From positions 1 through 42,066 of the forward strand of contig JAMPXZ010000003.1 in the NCBI GenBank assembly GCA_023700925.1: a stretch of DNA of 42,066 nt. The letters run 5' to 3'. Shown here in pieces: positions 40,872 through 42,066 of the stretch; within the stretch, counting starts at the first letter, position 1, and every line of letters starts with the position of its first letter. Both the position numbers and the translations under genes were made by a program. Under the pieces are notes generated by a model. The model saw only the letters and a list, made by a program, of their open reading frames with translations, was not told the origin of the DNA and did no database searches. Origin of the DNA: Oligoflexia bacterium. GTDB lineage: Bacteria > Bdellovibrionota > UBA1018.

Positions 40872-41944
40872 CCGTCACTTTTCATTGGCTGCAAAGGAGC
40901 GGGGACGGAGATACGGGGTGCCGCAGCGGGTGGTGTCTTGGCAGGAACGGCTGAAGAGGAGGCCGCGGCGACGGGCGCAGGAGCGGCCGGGATAGAAGCC
41001 GTTGGCGGGGCTTGAGTCGCGACTGTGGAAGCAGGCGCGGTAGCGGCGGCGGCAGTCTCAGTAGTGGCGGCGGGAGCAGTAGGCGTAGCAGCACCGCTGG
41101 CGGCAGCCGTAGCAGAACCTGCGGCAGGCGGACTAGCACTAAGCGGACTAGCACCACCAGCCTCAGCGGCAGGCGCGCGGTGCGCGGCGTTGTCGGGGAA
41201 GGGGATGAAATCCACTTGCGGCTCCAGGATGCGGATGACGACGCGGCGGTTCTGGGCGAGGGCGTACTCGTCGAGCGTGCCGGCGGGCGTGCGATTCTGG
41301 ACGAGGGGACGCGTGTCACCGTAGCCGATCGCGGTGAGGCGGTCGGAGTGGAAGTTCTTGGCGAGGAACATTCGCACCACCCGCGCCGCGCGGGCGCCGG
41401 AGAGCTCCCAGTTTGAGGGGAAGGTGCCACCGAGGATGGGTCGACTGTCGGTGTGGCCTTCGACGACGATGCGGTACGCCTTCTTCTCGGCGGTCTGGCG
41501 GCTGAAGATCGAATCGATCAGGCGCTCGAGGACCACGCGCCCCTGGGGCCGGACGTCAGCGCTCAGGGTGTCGAAGAAGACTGTCGATTGAAATGCGACG
41601 GTGACGCCGAGGGCGTCCGAGAGCACGGTGGCTTCCTTGTCGATGCCGTTCTCGTTGAGCACGGCGGTGAGGAACTTGCCGAGCTCGGTCGTCGCGGGAC
41701 CGTTGTACTCGATGCCGAAGGACTTGGCCATCGCCTCCTTGACCTTCTCGAACTTGTTGTCGTCGAGCTTGGCCATGCTGAAGAGCATGATGAAAAAGCC
41801 GCAAAGCAGCGTCATCATGTCAGCATAGGAGATTAGCCAGTTCCCCTCGTCATGCGCCTCGGGGCCGTGCTTGGGCTCCTCCTTGGAGCGCCGGTGCTGC
41901 TCCTCGATGCGCTTCGCTTCTTTGAGGAACTTCCTTACGGACAT
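40868..41944 (-). CDS. motB: Flagellar motor protein MotB with Ala/Pro-rich tail
   Basis: 358 aa stator subunit. D42 in ISYADMMTLLCGFFIMLF is the ion-binding aspartate of the single membrane helix; the periplasmic OmpA domain carries VEGHTDSRP (about 161-169) and the NWELSGARA and AQNRRVVIRI elements for peptidoglycan anchoring. Residues about 255-358 are an Ala/Pro/Ser/Thr tail that ordinary MotB lacks. The tail's codons end in T far more often than those of the rest of the gene. It follows motA by 12 bases on the minus strand, one operon. Confidence 0.94.
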   Translation of the reverse strand: MSVRKFLKEAKRIEEQHRRSKEEPKHGPEAHDEGNWLISYADMMTLLCGFFIMLFSMAKLDDNKFEKVKEAMAKSFGIEYNGPATTELGKFLTAVLNENGIDKEATVLSDALGVTVAFQSTVFFDTLSADVRPQGRVVLERLIDSIFSRQTAEKKAYRIVVEGHTDSRPILGGTFPSNWELSGARAARVVRMFLAKNFHSDRLTAIGYGDTRPLVQNRTPAGTLDEYALAQNRRVVIRILEPQVDFIPFPDNAAHRAPAAEAGGASPLSASPPAAGSATAAASGAATPTAPAATTETAAAATAPASTVATQAPPTASIPAAPAPVAAASSSAVPAKTPPAAAPRISVPAPLQPMKSDG

Positions 41945-41956
41945 CCCGGGTTACCT

Positions 41957-42066
41957 CTAGGCGGCCTTGTTCTTGACGACGCGATCCTTCGGCAAGAGAT
42001 ACGAGTTCAGTCCCTCGCGCAGCGAGATCGGGTTCACCTGTGACTTGAGCATGATGGCGCCCTCGA
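41957..42066 (-). CDS. motA: Flagellar motor protein MotA, C-terminal end only
   Basis: Thirty-six codons before the stop at 41957 (EGAIMLKSQVNPISLREGL...LLPKDR) match the end of MotA (EGI...G.nP..ireKL..fl). The rest lies past the window edge. Immediately upstream of motB, so it is the conventional flagellar stator pair. Assignment rests on this short tail plus context. Confidence 0.8.
   Translation of the reverse strand, partial: EGAIMLKSQVNPISLREGLNSYLLPKDRVVKNKAA

Overview
The window is GC-rich bacterial chromosome, densely packed with genes on both strands and cut at both ends: nadC at the left and motA at the right are partial. The flagellins, two ion-driven motor gene pairs, PilZ and receiver-domain proteins, TrmFO instead of TrmA for tRNA m5U54, and many secreted proteins fit a flagellated delta-proteobacteria-like lineage. 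Bdellovibrionota is my best guess from the flagellin sequences; no rRNA or other marker here settles it.

Layout. 1-4.6 kb: nadC, birA, a receiver-domain regulator, a 6S RNA gene with promoter and closing stem, an unrecognised 216-aa protein and an RmlD-like reductase. 4.6-7.9 kb: three flagellins on the minus strand; the first two are a 997-bp-offset tandem duplication with a shared leader, the third has a good sigma-28 promoter. 8.0-13.2 kb: a small RAMA-like protein, a MotA/TolQ-like plus giant coiled-coil MotB-like pair, and divergently a membrane protein with ankyrin repeats. 13.2-16 kb: GNAT, PilZ membrane protein, tadA, a DUF6941-like protein, and a 119-bp inverted-repeat element. 16-20.4 kb: TldE/TldD and an AmpG-type permease. 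20.4-28.4 kb: an unknown protein, PAP2 phosphatase and N-acetylmuramoyl-alanine amidase in overlap, an Arg/Gly-rich protein, an exported protein, a KimA-type potassium importer, and another exported protein. 28.5-37.6 kb: EamA transporter and trmFO, divergent from xerC; DedA, M14 carboxypeptidase, RumA-type RNA methyltransferase, GT39 glycosyltransferase, DUF5655 and a zinc-ribbon/SH3 protein. 37.7-40.9 kb: exported proteins and a mobile-element scar (IS30 C-terminal remnant, a truncated ORF, an intact REP-associated tyrosine transposase). 40.9 kb to end: the conventional motB-motA stator.

Themes. Envelope and peptidoglycan turnover recur (AmpG, amidase, MpaA-like M14 peptidase, PAP2, DedA), as does motility (flagellins, MotAB, PilZ, a second motor). 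Many first genes lack a Shine-Dalgarno and instead carry a -10-like TAnnnT or a full -35/-10 promoter 6-10 nt before the start codon, which predicts frequent leaderless transcripts. The most unusual items are the coiled-coil motor pair beside the ankyrin membrane protein, the interlocked xerC/trmFO divergent promoter, the conserved flagellin leader with a four-codon mini-ORF, and the inverted-repeat element that could be a substrate of the tyrosine transposase.
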